64,000 nt of DNA, taken from the NCBI GenBank assembly GCA_001599355.1, contig BCGQ01000001.1:2793135-2857134 (forward strand), given 5' to 3'. Both the position numbers and the translations under genes were made by a program. The notes under the pieces were generated by a model, which made no database searches, was not told the origin of the DNA, and saw nothing but the letters and a program-made list of their open reading frames with translations. Origin of the DNA: Nakazawaea peltata (taxonomy: Eukaryota; Ascomycota; Pichiomycetes; Alaninales; Pachysolenaceae). Shown here piece by piece: positions 1 through 10,696 of this stretch; the stretch's first letter is position 1, and the number at the start of each line of letters is the position of its first letter.

Positions 1-136
1 GATATTTGGATGAGAAGTATTCAGTAGAATGATTGTTTAGTAATTGATTTGAATTTATATGAGAGAGTGTAGGTGTGTAGAGCAGGTGGAGTAGGTAGAC
101 CAGGCACGCTACGTAGAACAGCTTTATCATAGAAAA

Positions 137-2962
137 TTATGCATTTGGTCGATATTGATTTATATATCCCATTGGAAACTCGTTTGGTTCTTGTTGATAT
201 TCTCGTTGGAATGCTTCTCCATTGAATTGTGCAGTGGCTTGATGAGAAATCGTTTCAGAGTAGTCGAACATCACAAATGGCTGACCAGTATTCTCATCAA
301 TCATAGGTTGAGGAGGTAAATTTCGATCTTGAGGAACACCCATATTTGTATGCATTTGTTGAGACATCAACATTTGGAATTGTTGAGGGTTCTGGATTGG
401 CATCATTGGCATAGGTTGAGGTTGGTGGTGAAGTTGAGGCTGAGGCAGGTGCAGTTGCTGATGCTGAGGCAGATGTTGAGGCGGGTGCTGCTGCTGCTGA
501 TGTTGCACCATATGCTTATTTCCCATAGTAATATCCCATCCTTGAACTCCAGGCACTATGTCGTTGAATAGATCATTGTTATTTAATACGTTGAACTCGT
601 TTTGCTCTACCTTGACTTTCTCTTGGAGAGGTGCCTGGGCCAGATGATGAAGGAGCTGCTGTTGCGGCTTCTGTTTCTGATTCCTCTCTGGTTTTACCTG
701 CTTCTCTCCCAGCTTGTCCTTCTTATTTCTTCCCCTCTTCTTATCATCGATCTCCAACAGCGACGTTTTAACAATGATCTTCTGACTATCAAACGGATCA
801 TCCTCGTTATTCTTCTTAGAAAGAGGATAGTGAATCAACGTAGACAATGGTTTCGAATAAATAGAAAGTCCAGACGATTCCGTTAAACAGTTGTCTAACG
901 TAACCAACTTAGTAAAGAAGGATCTCAGAGTATGGTTTCCCTTGTTAGCCATGAACAGCATGGTTTCTACACCTAAATAACATATAGTAGCGTTGACACG
1001 GCTCATTCCCAGAACGATAAAGATCACCAACGCAGAGAAACAGTACTGGTTATCCCAGTGATCAAATGTATGTAACAAATAGTTCTCTCTAAGGAATCCC
1101 ATCATTTTAATAATCTCATAAGCGGAGTCGATGGCTCTTTGAGCCAAAGCCTTGACTTCTGGAGTTTCTGGGATCTTTTTACGGAAGAAAGCAAGCACTA
1201 CAGGTCTCACTGTGAAGATCAAGAAGGCATGGTAATCCAAAATGACGTTTTGATCATCTCTAGTATCATCTAGAGCGATTTGTCGATTCAAAACTTGCTC
1301 ATGACGTTCAAAAAACTCTTCTAACCGTCCTCTCAACTTATCTGATTCATTTACATAGTGCAAAGTCAATTCAATTTTCCTCCCAATGATCTGTTCAGCA
1401 GTCCAGTCGGGATTTTGATTCTTAATCTTATCAGAGTAGATATCACTGGTGATTTCTCGACTGTTTTTGATTATCATTACATGCAGTTCGAGGTGACGTG
1501 GCTTGAAATTATCTTGTAAATCCACAGGATTCGACGTCGGTAACCCTGTAGAGATCTCGTCGAAATTCAACTCGAAAGGAAGATGGCACTTAGCACTACT
1601 ACGGGCAGTTATATAATATGTAGACCACCATACTCTCTCTATGATCAGTCTTTTCTCCGGGGTCACAGCTCCTTCTTTAAGATTCAAATGATATCCATTC
1701 AGCATGAGCAATTTCATAGCAAGTCCGTCGAATGCAAACAGAGAAGTCGTCCTATTCAACAAAAGCTCATAATACGAGATCAAAAGACATGTCTGGATGT
1801 TGGTTATGGTGAAATTCTCATGGTTATAACGGAATAATTGGATCAGCAACGTGAAGAATTTCAATCCGGCGATTCCAGAGTTGACTTTATGGCCATATTT
1901 ATCGTTGAAAGACTTGTCAAAAGACAACTTGGAGAAAATCAACTGCTCTCCTATGGCCATAGTGACCAATAGCTTGACTAAAAACAGAGACAGTTGGGCA
2001 CTAAGCTCATCATATACTTTATCAAGCTCCGAGAGGAACTCTTTCCTGTCATAAAGGTACAAAACGTTACAAATCCTCTTATATACGATGTCAAATAACT
2101 CTAGAGCATATTGCTTATCCGGCAATGTGACATACCCCGTGTGTGGATACTGGAAATACCCATCACTGAGGTAATGTTTGGAATTATGATGAGAGTTGGC
2201 CATCACCGGGTTCATAGAATCGAAATAGACGAATTCTCCAAGGCAGTTCTGAAGTGTATAGTCGAATTTCAAGGCGACATGCTCTGAAAAATCGAGTTTC
2301 ATCGATGGTTTCGGGACGATTTCGATGGCATCCGTGTCTTTATGCTGTTCCTCATGTGAAGTGAGGAAGAATTTGTTGAAATTATCGGGATCTCCAAATA
2401 ATGGGTTGGAGAATAATGGATATTGCTGTTGTAAGAAAGCCATTCCCGTCTGAGTTTGATTTAAAGAGGTGGTTTGCTCCGAGTTTTCTTCCCCCAGCGA
2501 TGGCACCGACCCTTGGGAACTAGTCGTCCTAACAGCTCCTTCAATATCAGCCTCTTCTTCCTCCCCATCATATCCCATCATCAGGTCATCGACAGCGTAA
2601 CTTTCCTTGATTCTCTGTTCAAGTAATCTTACCTGCTCCCTATCAGCCCCCGTGGATGAGTCCACCACCTTTATATTGGAGTTCAGAGTGATCTTCTTCA
2701 AGCTCGACTCCAAATACTTGATTCTGTCCTGTAATCTGTTGATCTGACTCTCCAAAAGTATAATCTTCCTGTCCTTGTGTTGATAATGGCACGGCTTGTT
2801 GGCCAGAAGACAAGTCTTACAGACGGGCTTAACCCCATCACAACGAGTTTTCTGAGCTCTGCATCGGGTGCATGCCAAATGTGAACGGCCCAAGACTCTG
2901 ATGGGAACAGTGTCTATGGATTCCGATAATTTAATCCTCAAATACTCCTCGTCCTCCTCCAT
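137..2962 (-). CDS. Zn2Cys6 fungal transcription factor
   Basis: A 941-residue nuclear regulator of the Gal4-type family. The binuclear zinc cluster is complete near the N-terminus: C31, C34, C41, C48, C51 and C58 with spacing C-x2-C-x6-C-x6-C-x2-C-x6-C. A basic linker and a short coiled coil (about 66-90) follow, which suggests binding as a dimer to paired CGG sites. The middle (about 280-700) is mostly helical and resembles the fungal-specific transcription factor domain. The C-terminus is basic, then very rich in Gln, His and Pro (about 800-900), typical of an activation region. It starts at an ATG and is transcribed away from the 1.9 kb gap on its right. The target genes cannot be read from the sequence and I do not recognise a specific orthologue. 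Confidence 0.9.
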   Translation of the reverse strand: MEEDEEYLRIKLSESIDTVPIRVLGRSHLACTRCRAQKTRCDGVKPVCKTCLLANKPCHYQHKDRKIILLESQINRLQDRIKYLESSLKKITLNSNIKVVDSSTGADREQVRLLEQRIKESYAVDDLMMGYDGEEEEADIEGAVRTTSSQGSVPSLGEENSEQTTSLNQTQTGMAFLQQQYPLFSNPLFGDPDNFNKFFLTSHEEQHKDTDAIEIVPKPSMKLDFSEHVALKFDYTLQNCLGEFVYFDSMNPVMANSHHNSKHYLSDGYFQYPHTGYVTLPDKQYALELFDIVYKRICNVLYLYDRKEFLSELDKVYDELSAQLSLFLVKLLVTMAIGEQLIFSKLSFDKSFNDKYGHKVNSGIAGLKFFTLLIQLFRYNHENFTITNIQTCLLISYYELLLNRTTSLFAFDGLAMKLLMLNGYHLNLKEGAVTPEKRLIIERVWWSTYYITARSSAKCHLPFELNFDEISTGLPTSNPVDLQDNFKPRHLELHVMIIKNSREITSDIYSDKIKNQNPDWTAEQIIGRKIELTLHYVNESDKLRGRLEEFFERHEQVLNRQIALDDTRDDQNVILDYHAFLIFTVRPVVLAFFRKKIPETPEVKALAQRAIDSAYEIIKMMGFLRENYLLHTFDHWDNQYCFSALVIFIVLGMSRVNATICYLGVETMLFMANKGNHTLRSFFTKLVTLDNCLTESSGLSIYSKPLSTLIHYPLSKKNNEDDPFDSQKIIVKTSLLEIDDKKRGRNKKDKLGEKQVKPERNQKQKPQQQLLHHLAQAPLQEKVKVEQNEFNVLNNNDLFNDIVPGVQGWDITMGNKHMVQHQQQQHPPQHLPQHQQLHLPQPQLHHQPQPMPMMPIQNPQQFQMLMSQQMHTNMGVPQDRNLPPQPMIDENTGQPFVMFDYSETISHQATAQFNGEAFQREYQQEPNEFPMGYINQYRPNA

Positions 2963-4858
2963 ATTTGGTTCTTCTCACAGCTCTTCTCCCACTACAAATG
3001 AACTTGTTTTATAACGAAAAGTATACTCTTAGTCAGCAGCTGCAAAAACTGTAGATATATCGCTAAAAGCAGCTCTTGACTAATGCTACGAAACGACGCT
3101 CTCAAAGACAATAGAACTAGCCCAAAGATAGACGATCCTGGCGAGGCTAAGAACACTAAGATCGTGCAGCAAATGCTTCAAGAGAATTTCTTTTTCTGAA
3201 TCGCTAAGAATTTAACTATACAAATCTGTGCGGAAGCGACGAAGAGGTTCGGATTTATTAGGGGCTTACAAATAAAAGAGTACGATCGGAGCACTGGCGT
3301 TCAAATTGGTCCGATTACGGTGGCTGTTGCAGCAGATAAAAGAGATCTGAGGCATTACCTGTCGGTTCCTCCCGGTATATCAATCGTCGAGGTGCAGTTT
3401 TTTCCGGTGACTACTCAGGTAGCGCTAAGGCCTGCGATGCAGATATGAAAATTCCGGCCCGATTCAGTTTCCGTTCCGATCGAGGAGCCCGAAATAGCTT
3501 TGTAAGATGCTCAGGGTCAATAGTATCAGATCCGGTGGAATTTCGTGGGATGCGGTGTAGGGTCCACGTGAGTGTCGGGAAGTTGGTCACAAGTAATAAC
3601 CCCCTTTCTTATTGTTGGGTCGTGAATTCTGCTACTGAGATCTGCTGCCTTTCTGGCACTCCACAAGCGGCTATGTTTTTTCCCCCATCAATTACTGTGC
3701 ACTCTCTTATTAAATGTGGGCTATTGAGGTGCGCGAGTTCCACTTCAAAAAAAAAAAAAAAAAATCCACGATTTTTTTCCTCCAACTCTCTATGAAGTCA
3801 GTGAGCTTATGTCTTAGAAAAGTCGCGTTTCACATATAAATTTGTTTGGTATGGCTGGAGATGTCTCGTGCCCTTGTATTGGTGCTGGTTTTTTGATGTT
3901 CTCAAAATTCAACAGATCTTCGTGTCTTAAGTCTCCCAGTCCTCTTCCTGGCCTCTTCTTTACCTCTATCCAACCTCTCCTCTCCCTTTTCCCTTCCCCT
4001 TCTCTTTTTCCTACACCCATCTTGCGTAAATTTAGATTCTGCTATATTTCCCTTTTAGGAATCATTTCGAGCTGAGCTTCTCCCAACACGATGCAACAAC
4101 AGCAATCCATCAATCCTCAGAGGGCACAAAGATTTTTCGAGAACTATATTTTTTCTGCCCCTCTCGCAGCTGCGAGCAATTCTCGACTCACATTTTCTGC
4201 GAAAACATAATATGCAACCATACACTGTCGATAAGCGCTCCGAGGCAGAAATTAATGTTAGCAATCTAGCAATTTACATTGCTTGCAGAGCACGGCTTTG
4301 CCCTGCCAAAGAAGCTTTGTGAAAGTCCAAGAAAAACACCCCTTGGGTCCTAAATTCCCAGAAATACACTGGCTATCTGGACGACGCGCTTATATCTCGG
4401 TTGTCCCTACTTTGACAAGATTGTATGTACCATTAACTAAATAGACTCAACCGAATTAACTAGGATGGAATTTACTGGAAAAAAAAATTTTAAGGGAAGG
4501 GCAAGGGGCAAGCAATTCACCTACTAAACCTAGTTGTCTGCAAACAATTGCACTAAATGTCTCTAATTTGCCCCTGCTTTTTTACTCTATTGAGACATAT
4601 TTGGAGGCTCTGCTATAGTCTCCCTTATCTTTTCTTTTTCAACAGGGTTACAAGGGAAGGCGTTGTTGTACTGTGAGTCTAGAGGTATTATAATGGTGTT
4701 CCTTTTTTTCACTTTTACTATAAATAGAGTCTGTGGCATATAAATATTTGACATTCCACTTTTTTTATTTTAATTTCATTATCTTTATTCTATAGACTTA
4801 TAGATTGTTGTATCACAAGTTATCAACTTAATTAATAATCCAAACTAATATATTCACA
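2963..4858. other. Long intergenic region between the zinc-cluster gene and a small wall-protein gene
   Basis: About 1.9 kb serving as the promoter side of both flanking genes, which diverge from it. It holds a 16-17 base A run near 3748, several T-rich runs, and a TATA element close to the right-hand gene. The open frames inside it are short, have no recognisable domain and look like chance. No tRNA-like structure was seen. Confidence 0.5.
4719..4726 (+). promoter_or_regulatory. TATA box of the small wall-protein gene
   Basis: TATAAATA lies 140 bp before the ATG at 4859. A pyrimidine-rich and then AT-rich leader follows, as is usual for strongly expressed yeast genes. Confidence 0.55.
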
Positions 4859-5044
4859 ATGCAATTCTCAAAGGTTTTGACTTACTTGGCCATTGGTGCT
4901 GTTTCCGTTCAAGCTGCCAACTCCAGTTCTAACAGCTCCTCCAGTTCCACTGCTACCGGTGGTGCTATGGCTCTTTCCCAACAATCCGGTGCTGCTGGTG
5001 TTGCCGCTATTATTGCTGCTGGTGCCATTGCCTTGTTGTCTTAA
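4859..5044 (+). CDS. Small secreted Ser/Ala-rich GPI-type cell wall protein
   Basis: A 61-residue protein with a signal peptide (1-19, cleavage after VQA), a short Ser/Asn/Thr-rich stretch (20-34), and a hydrophobic Ala/Ile-rich tail reaching the very C-terminus. That is the layout of a minimal GPI-anchored surface protein: the tail would be exchanged for the anchor, leaving a tiny Ser/Thr-rich peptide. It resembles the small wall proteins of S. cerevisiae such as YDR524C-B and YCL048W-A. A TATA box 140 bp upstream and strongly biased codons suggest high expression. The family is inferred from layout and composition, because a protein this short gives little alignment signal. No CTG codon is used. 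Confidence 0.75.
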   Translation: MQFSKVLTYLAIGAVSVQAANSSSNSSSSSTATGGAMALSQQSGAAGVAAIIAAGAIALLS

Positions 5045-5726
5045 GAAGTTTTGATTCCATAATCAATACCTTTTTTAGACTATCTTGTTGGGTGCCCTGT
5101 TTTTGCTAGTAGCTTTTTTTTTTTAATTGTTTGACTAATTTCTAGTGTCACTATTTAAGATTTAACTATTATTTTTTATTCAACTTTCGAAGTTTTACTA
5201 CCACCTGCTTGTCAGAGATGGTAGCTGTTTTCAATAAATACCCATTTTCTACAGAACACTTGTACATGGACCCCCTTCAATTAGTAGTAATTTTACTGTA
5301 CATTCCCTGCATTTCTGCAAGCGCAAAGCTGTCACCTGAAGAAAATATTTTGCGGGGGTTCTCAAGACTTGAAATTTGACATGTCAATTTTTTTCAATTT
5401 TTGCAACACCAACTAATGGCACCAACTGAAACACAACATCTAAGGTATTCTTAATTAATTACTTCTGTTCTCCGTGATTATCGTTGCTCCTTTCACGAGG
5501 ATGAAAATTCTTCACTATTCTTACAAACTATAAAGCGACGCGTAGGGGCAGAAAAAAAGAAAAGGTTTTATTTTTTTGCCTGCCTTCGCAATCATTGCTC
5601 TCCGCTAGCGGGAAACTTTAAGTGGTAGTGCGTAAAATATCAATTACCTTTTACACCCGAACTTTGCCTCGGAGCTTATAAGGGATGTGGTTCGGTGGCT
5701 AAGGTGGTGAATTGGTTGGGTGTGAC
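5045..5726. other. Intergenic region upstream of ERF4
   Basis: Contains the 3' flank of the small wall protein (T-rich) and the ERF4 promoter. No gene, tRNA or repeat recognised. Confidence 0.5.
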
Positions 5727-6431
5727 ATGGATGACACGGAGAAGAATGAGTCAGAGGCTCTGAAAGACGAGCTTCTCTTCTTCAACTATCACGAATACAC
5801 AATCAATGACTTCAAGTCAGTTGGGACTTTGCCTCGTCCAGAAAGTTTAGTGGCCACCCATTTCCCTAATCCATACAATAAAACTGATACCAGGATAGTG
5901 AGAGTGCCCAGAGATTATACTACAAGTGAAGATGACACAGTGCCCTTTTTCTCTACAGTATTACCTGGTTATGAAAGTGCAGCATTGAAAGAGCCAGATG
6001 GAGCTGTTGAAGGACAGCTTCGTTTCATTCCAAGAGGATCTCATGGTCCCGATGGGCAGATTTTCGGTCTGTCGTCTGTATCTCCCCTCTCAGACTACTT
6101 ATCACCCCAAGAATACAAGGAAATAAGTGAAACGGTCAACAAAATTCTTCAAGATATTTACAAAGTTGGCGGTTCAATTAACACTTTGTGGCATTTTTTA
6201 GATTTATTACTCTTTTCAATCCCATCTTGGCTCAACTTGAATCTGAAAATACCCCATTTAGATAAGTGGAATCACTACCACAGATTGGAAACGTACATTG
6301 ATCAAATCAATGATCCGCAGCATGGGATATGTGGCAAGAAAGGTATCAGGTTGATTTCACCTCGATCATCTGGATTTCTTTCTCTTGACTTTGAAATTCC
6401 CACCCCAAGACTCTCCTCTGCATCAGATTGA
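5727..6431 (+). CDS. ERF4: Erf4-type subunit of the Ras palmitoyltransferase
   Basis: A 234-residue protein of the Golgin A7/Erf4 family. The family partners the DHHC enzyme Erf2 at the ER membrane to palmitoylate Ras. The conserved block starts at TRIVRVPRDYT, continues through PFFSTVLPGYE and YLSPQEYKEI...VNKIL, crosses a hydrophobic reentrant segment (WHFLDLLLFSIPSWLN), and ends in LETYIDQIND and GIRLISPRSSGFLSLDFEIP, the family signature. The reading frame opens at a TTG at 5712, but the first ATG is at 5727 and is used here. The protein is close to S. cerevisiae Erf4 in length (237). It ends shortly after the conserved block, so there is no long tail. Confidence 0.88.
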   Translation: MDDTEKNESEALKDELLFFNYHEYTINDFKSVGTLPRPESLVATHFPNPYNKTDTRIVRVPRDYTTSEDDTVPFFSTVLPGYESAALKEPDGAVEGQLRFIPRGSHGPDGQIFGLSSVSPLSDYLSPQEYKEISETVNKILQDIYKVGGSINTLWHFLDLLLFSIPSWLNLNLKIPHLDKWNHYHRLETYIDQINDPQHGICGKKGIRLISPRSSGFLSLDFEIPTPRLSSASD

Positions 6432-7656
6432 AATTTGTCCCTCAATCCATCTTTCTGCTCATCTCGCTCGGAAATGGCACTGCGCAAACACAAGCCTTTT
6501 TTTTTCCGCAGGTATTTTTCCTTTGTTTTTCCGAAGATTTCAGTTGGGGGGGGTACTGGGACAAAGTATTGAGAAGGGTCTGATTCTCTTGCATCGGGAT
6601 CAAATCATCAAGAGTGATTTAACTAGATCTACATCAATGTCAAGGTCTTGATCAAAGAGTTCAGATGCTGGGCATTATTCTTTTAGTGATATTGGTTACG
6701 TCTCTATATTGCTACCAAACGGGAAAATGATGAAATGCTTAGACTGTATATTAGTAACAAAGTAATACAAAACGAAATGTAATTTGCATCGTCCTCAATC
6801 GGCCGGAATCTAAGCTTCTTTGAAGTCTTAATGAGGCAACAGTAATTAATTATCTGGGCTCGTTTGCGGTATCCCAATTCAATTTCCACATTCGAAACTA
6901 TGAAGTGCAAGTTGCTAATGACTTCATCGAGCTTACAATAAGGTTCATGTAAGCGAAGCTTCTTCTAATTTCATTCTATCCTTCTCGATTCCTGTAAATC
7001 ACCTGTTTAGGATCACCTCCCGATCCAGCCTCCACATTAAGCTCTTTTGATTTGGGGATTCTCGCTACTTTCTGAGCAATTTACGATTTATGCAAGTGAA
7101 GCCCCTCGATAAAAAAAGGCTGGAGATGGAAAAATTTCCCCTTTTTCCTTAATGATTATCCCTAATTCAGTTAGAGGATAACTGGATGTGGGAAGTACGA
7201 GAGGTACAATTCCGGATTGGGAAAGACTATGAGTAAAGAAGTGATGTTTTGAGTATTTTGATGGTCAGCCACTCTCAGATGTCGGCAGTAATACAGATGG
7301 CAAACTTTAAAGCAAGTTGATGGCTTTGAATTGCATTAGAGTGTATAAATAAAGAGTCAATTTCCTCGGGCATCTTGTGGTGTTTCGAAGTTAGACAATT
7401 TATTCTCAATTATTTCGAAACCAACAGTTAATTCATTCGTTTAAAGGCTCGGTTTTATTTCAAATTATTTACCAATCCCACTTTGTGCTCTATTTTCGTT
7501 TCAACAAAATAGACCAAGTCAGTCACTCTTTACAATAATTCAGAAATAACCGCAATATTGATATTCTCACCCTTAGTCATTCTTTATATCAATACTTTTT
7601 AACAAAGCTATAAGTCGATACCCCCACAAGATTTATACATTATCCAAGAAACCAAA
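6432..7656. other. Intergenic region upstream of the GH17 wall protein
   Basis: About 1.2 kb, AT-rich, and probably the large promoter of the secreted GH17 protein. A G run (GGGGGGG) lies near 6547 and a TATA element at 7344. Only chance-length frames, no RNA gene seen. Confidence 0.5.
7344..7351 (+). promoter_or_regulatory. TATA box of the GH17 wall-protein gene
   Basis: TATAAATA located 313 bp before the ATG at 7657. This implies a long AT-rich leader of roughly 250 bases, as seen in several yeast cell-surface genes. Confidence 0.45.
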
Positions 7657-9117
7657 ATGAACCAATCCGTGATTAGATTCATTGCCGTTTTCTTGACTTT
7701 GGTCACTTTTGGCCAAGCTGCTCCAGCTATTGTTACCAGATACCACACTGCTGAAGCTGAGACTGTTACTACTACCGAAATCACTGGTACTACTACTCTC
7801 ACTATGCCTTTAGTTGAGATTTTCATCTCTAATGGTGTTACTTACACTTTCACCATGACCACTACTGCTACTGGAACTTCTTCTGATGCTACTCAAACTG
7901 TTGTTTTCACCGATGGTACTAGTACCACTTTATCACCAGGTGAAGCTATTCCAACTGGTGTTGCCAAGGCTGCTACTACTACCTCGACCACTCCAGTAGC
8001 TGACACAACTACTGCTGCTGAGGACACTACTACCTCCACCACTCCTGTTGCCGATACCACCAGCCCAACTACTGTTGCTGATGCTACCACCACTTCTACC
8101 AGCAGTTCTAGTTCTTCAAGTGACTGGACTTCTACTACTGAAACCATCACTTTGACTACTACTATTACTTTGGATAACGGTAAGAAGACTACTTCTACTG
8201 GTACTACTACTGAGAAGACCACTACATCTAAATCTTCTTCTACTAGCACCACCAGTTCCACTACTTCTACCACTTCTACAAGTTCTACCAGCTCTTCTGG
8301 TTCTACCAGCTCTGCTTCCATTTCTACCCCTCCAACAGCTATTGTCTACAGTCCTTATCACAACGACGGAACTTGTAAGAATTCCAGTGTTGTCACCAGT
8401 GACTTAACCTTAATTGCTTCCAAGGGTATTTCTAGTGTTAGAATTTACGGTACCGACTGTGACTCTATCAATACCGTTGAACCAGCTGCTGTTGAATTAG
8501 GATTGAAGGTCAACCAAGGTTTCTGGATCGACTCTGATGGAGTTGATTCTATCGATGACTCTGTCGATGATTTGATCTCTTGGGCTCAAGAAAATACTTG
8601 GGATGTATTCACTTTCATCACTATCGGTAACGAAGCTATCCAATCTGGATACTGTACTGTTGATGAGTTGATTTCCAAGATTGCCTCTGTTAAGAGCAAG
8701 TTACAAGACGCTGGTTACCCAGGTTTAGTTACTACTGCTGAACCACCAGTTACCTTCGAAGACAATCCAACTTTGTGTACTGACTCAGCTATTGACTTTG
8801 TTGCCATCAATTCTCACTCTTACTTCGATGTCAACTCAGCTGCTTCTGACGCTGGTACCTTCGTTGCTGGACAAATTGAAATTGTCCAAGGTGTCTGTGG
8901 AAACTTGGATGTATATGTCAGTGAAACTGGTTACCCAAGTGCCGGTGACACCAACGGTAAGAACGTCCCATCGGTCGCCAATCAAGAGATTGCCATTAAA
9001 GCTCTTTTAGATGTTGTTGGTCAAAATATCACAATCTTGTCGACTTATAATGATTACTGGAAATCACCAGGAGAATATGGAATTGAACAATCCTTCGGTG
9101 TTATTCAATTATTCTAA
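7657..9117 (+). CDS. MP65: Secreted GH17 cell wall glucanase-like protein (SCW4/SCW10/MP65 family)
   Basis: A 486-residue secreted protein. Residues 1-21 are a signal peptide ending FGQAA. A long Thr/Ser-rich stalk (about 100-225) holds two copies of a [10 protein letters not shown]-type repeat and would be heavily O-mannosylated. The GH17 domain runs from [12 protein letters not shown] to the end. Both expected catalytic acids are present: E326 in the IGNEA motif (proton donor) and E423 in SETGYP (nucleophile). There is no hydrophobic C-terminal tail, so it is not GPI-anchored and is probably held in the wall non-covalently or by alkali-labile bonds, as for Scw4, Scw10 and Mp65. The family acts on beta-1,3-glucan in the wall. 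An antisense frame across the stalk is a by-product of the ACT/ACC repeats. Confidence 0.92.
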   Translation: MNQSVIRFIAVFLTLVTFGQAAPAIVTRYHTAEAETVTTTEITGTTTLTMPLVEIFISNGVTYTFTMTTTATGTSSDATQTVVFTDGTSTTLSPGEAIPTGVAKAATTTSTTPVADTTTAAEDTTTSTTPVADTTSPTTVADATTTSTSSSSSSSDWTSTTETITLTTTITLDNGKKTTSTGTTTEKTTTSKSSSTSTTSSTTSTTSTSSTSSSGSTSSASISTPPTAIVYSPYHNDGTCKNSSVVTSDLTLIASKGISSVRIYGTDCDSINTVEPAAVELGLKVNQGFWIDSDGVDSIDDSVDDLISWAQENTWDVFTFITIGNEAIQSGYCTVDELISKIASVKSKLQDAGYPGLVTTAEPPVTFEDNPTLCTDSAIDFVAINSHSYFDVNSAASDAGTFVAGQIEIVQGVCGNLDVYVSETGYPSAGDTNGKNVPSVANQEIAIKALLDVVGQNITILSTYNDYWKSPGEYGIEQSFGVIQLF

Positions 9118-9542
9118 TCAATCATTGTATTTTTACTTTCGCTTCATGATATTTTGCACTAAACTAAAAAAACACCCCCTTCTAAAAGGTTGTACTATTA
9201 CATGGCATACGAGGAGAGCTAGGTGAAAGCTCGTCTCATATTTTTTTTGGAAATTCTTTTCTTCTTGATACGGTGTGGCTATTTAAGTATTCTATAGCTA
9301 CTGTCATTTATAAATATTATCTATTCTTGGTTTAACTTAACTGTAGTTGGATTCCACCTCTAATTTTGTGCCCCTGTGCCGACACCCATTTTCTGCCCTT
9401 TCATTTCCTCTTTTGTAGATTTTCTTTATGATTTCTCAAATTCTGCCCCTTTCTATTTTTCTCCGGATTTTGCCCTAAATTCTCATTTTCATAAAAGTCA
9501 CGGCGGTTAAAAGCAGTAGAAGACTACTTCACAAAGGTATTC
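9118..9542. other. Intergenic region between the wall protein and inositol oxygenase
   Basis: T-rich 3' flank followed by a pyrimidine-rich promoter. Nothing else recognised. Confidence 0.45.
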
Positions 9543-10691
9543 ATGACAACTAGACCAACTATTTCAGCCTTAATTCATAAGGAGAACAAAGATATTCCCC
9601 GGATAGAGAAACCCAGGCAAAAACCCGCCGATAGATTACTCCAAAATGAACGTAAAGGTCATCTTCTAGAGCGTCTCGATGAGGATATTCAAAATATCAA
9701 CTTCATGAAGAGTGAGCTCCGAAGACAACAAAGAGAGATCGAGAATAAGAAGAAAGAGGCCGAACTTCTAGAACTGCTCATTAATGCAGAGGAAGAGAAA
9801 CTGAAACTGCGGCAAAGCCAACAAAATAACGACGATAAGAACCAAGAAGAGGGTGATAAAGAGGAACCAGAATGGATGAAAACAACAGAGTCCCTGTTAT
9901 ATGCGAATATCGACACTAAAACCTACAGACAATATGAGTTAGCGAAAGAGAAGGTATCAAAATTCTATAAAGCTCAGCATGAGAAACAAACAGTACTGTA
10001 CAATATCCAAGCTCGGATTAATTTCAAGACCAAGATCAGAGACCGGATGACTATCTGGGAACTGTTGGAGAAATTGAACAGATTGATCGATGAGAGTGAC
10101 CCTGATACGGAGCTTTCACAAATCGACCATGCGATCCAAACAGCCGAGCTGATTCGTAACGATAACAAACCTCGATGGTTCCAACTTGTAGGATTAATCC
10201 ATGACCTCGGAAAGTTGTTATATTTCTATGATTCTCAGGGCCAATGGGATGTAGTAGGAGACACTTTCCCTGTGGGATGTCGATACTCCAAAAAGATCAT
10301 CTTCTATGACTATTTCAAGAAGAACCCAGACTACAAAAACCCATTATATAATTCCAAATATGGAGTGTACTCGAAGAACTGCGGTCTAGAGAACGTTTTG
10401 ATCTCTTGGGGTCATGACGAGTACTTCTTCTCGATTTGTCGTAACAGTTCCACTCTTCCCCCAGAAGCGTTGGCTATGATCCGGTACCATAGTTGTTACC
10501 CTTTGCACACGGAGAATGAGTACGAATACTTGATGAACGAGAAGGATAAAGAGATGATGAAACTGGTGCGAGCCTTTAATCCGTACGACTTGTATTCGAA
10601 GACAGACACCAAATACGACTTGGAAAAGTTGAAGCCCTACTACATGGAGCTCATAGATGAGTTCTTCCCCAATAAGATAGTGGATTTTTAA
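9543..10691 (+). CDS. Myo-inositol oxygenase with an N-terminal coiled-coil extension
   Basis: A 382-residue enzyme whose C-terminal two thirds (about 125-382) match myo-inositol oxygenase, which opens myo-inositol to D-glucuronate at a di-iron site. All six iron ligands of the family can be placed: H196, H220, D221, H291, H316 and D349. Motifs LIDESDPDT, GLIHDLGK, VGDTFPVGC, WGHDEY and FNPYDLYSK are present. Residues 1-120 are extra relative to the animal enzyme (about 285 residues) and form a charged coiled coil (about 38-92) plus an acidic linker. The residue after TIWE and the residue after TAE, usually Ala (or Gly in animals), are encoded by CTG (10062 and 10149), supporting CUG-Ala. It converges on the next gene with 5 bp between stop codons. 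The enzyme is patchy among yeasts and would allow use of inositol. Confidence 0.93.
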   Translation: MTTRPTISALIHKENKDIPRIEKPRQKPADRLLQNERKGHLLERLDEDIQNINFMKSELRRQQREIENKKKEAELLELLINAEEEKLKLRQSQQNNDDKNQEEGDKEEPEWMKTTESLLYANIDTKTYRQYELAKEKVSKFYKAQHEKQTVLYNIQARINFKTKIRDRMTIWELLEKLNRLIDESDPDTELSQIDHAIQTAELIRNDNKPRWFQLVGLIHDLGKLLYFYDSQGQWDVVGDTFPVGCRYSKKIIFYDYFKKNPDYKNPLYNSKYGVYSKNCGLENVLISWGHDEYFFSICRNSSTLPPEALAMIRYHSCYPLHTENEYEYLMNEKDKEMMKLVRAFNPYDLYSKTDTKYDLEKLKPYYMELIDEFFPNKIVDF

Positions 10692-10696
10692 TTAAA

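Noticed and set aside
3083-3433. A plus-strand frame of about 115 codons with one stop inside, reading like protein in parts
   Set aside because: The region has moderate GC and the longest open part is about 76 codons, which chance can give; no motif or family could be recognised.
3445-3795. A 116-codon plus-strand frame with ATG upstream of the small wall protein
   Set aside because: It runs through a long A tract coding for Lys, has no domain and odd composition; likely chance.
7893-8321. A 142-codon Val-rich antisense frame in the wall protein gene
   Set aside because: It is the complement of the ACT/ACC Thr repeats, which cannot produce stops on that strand.
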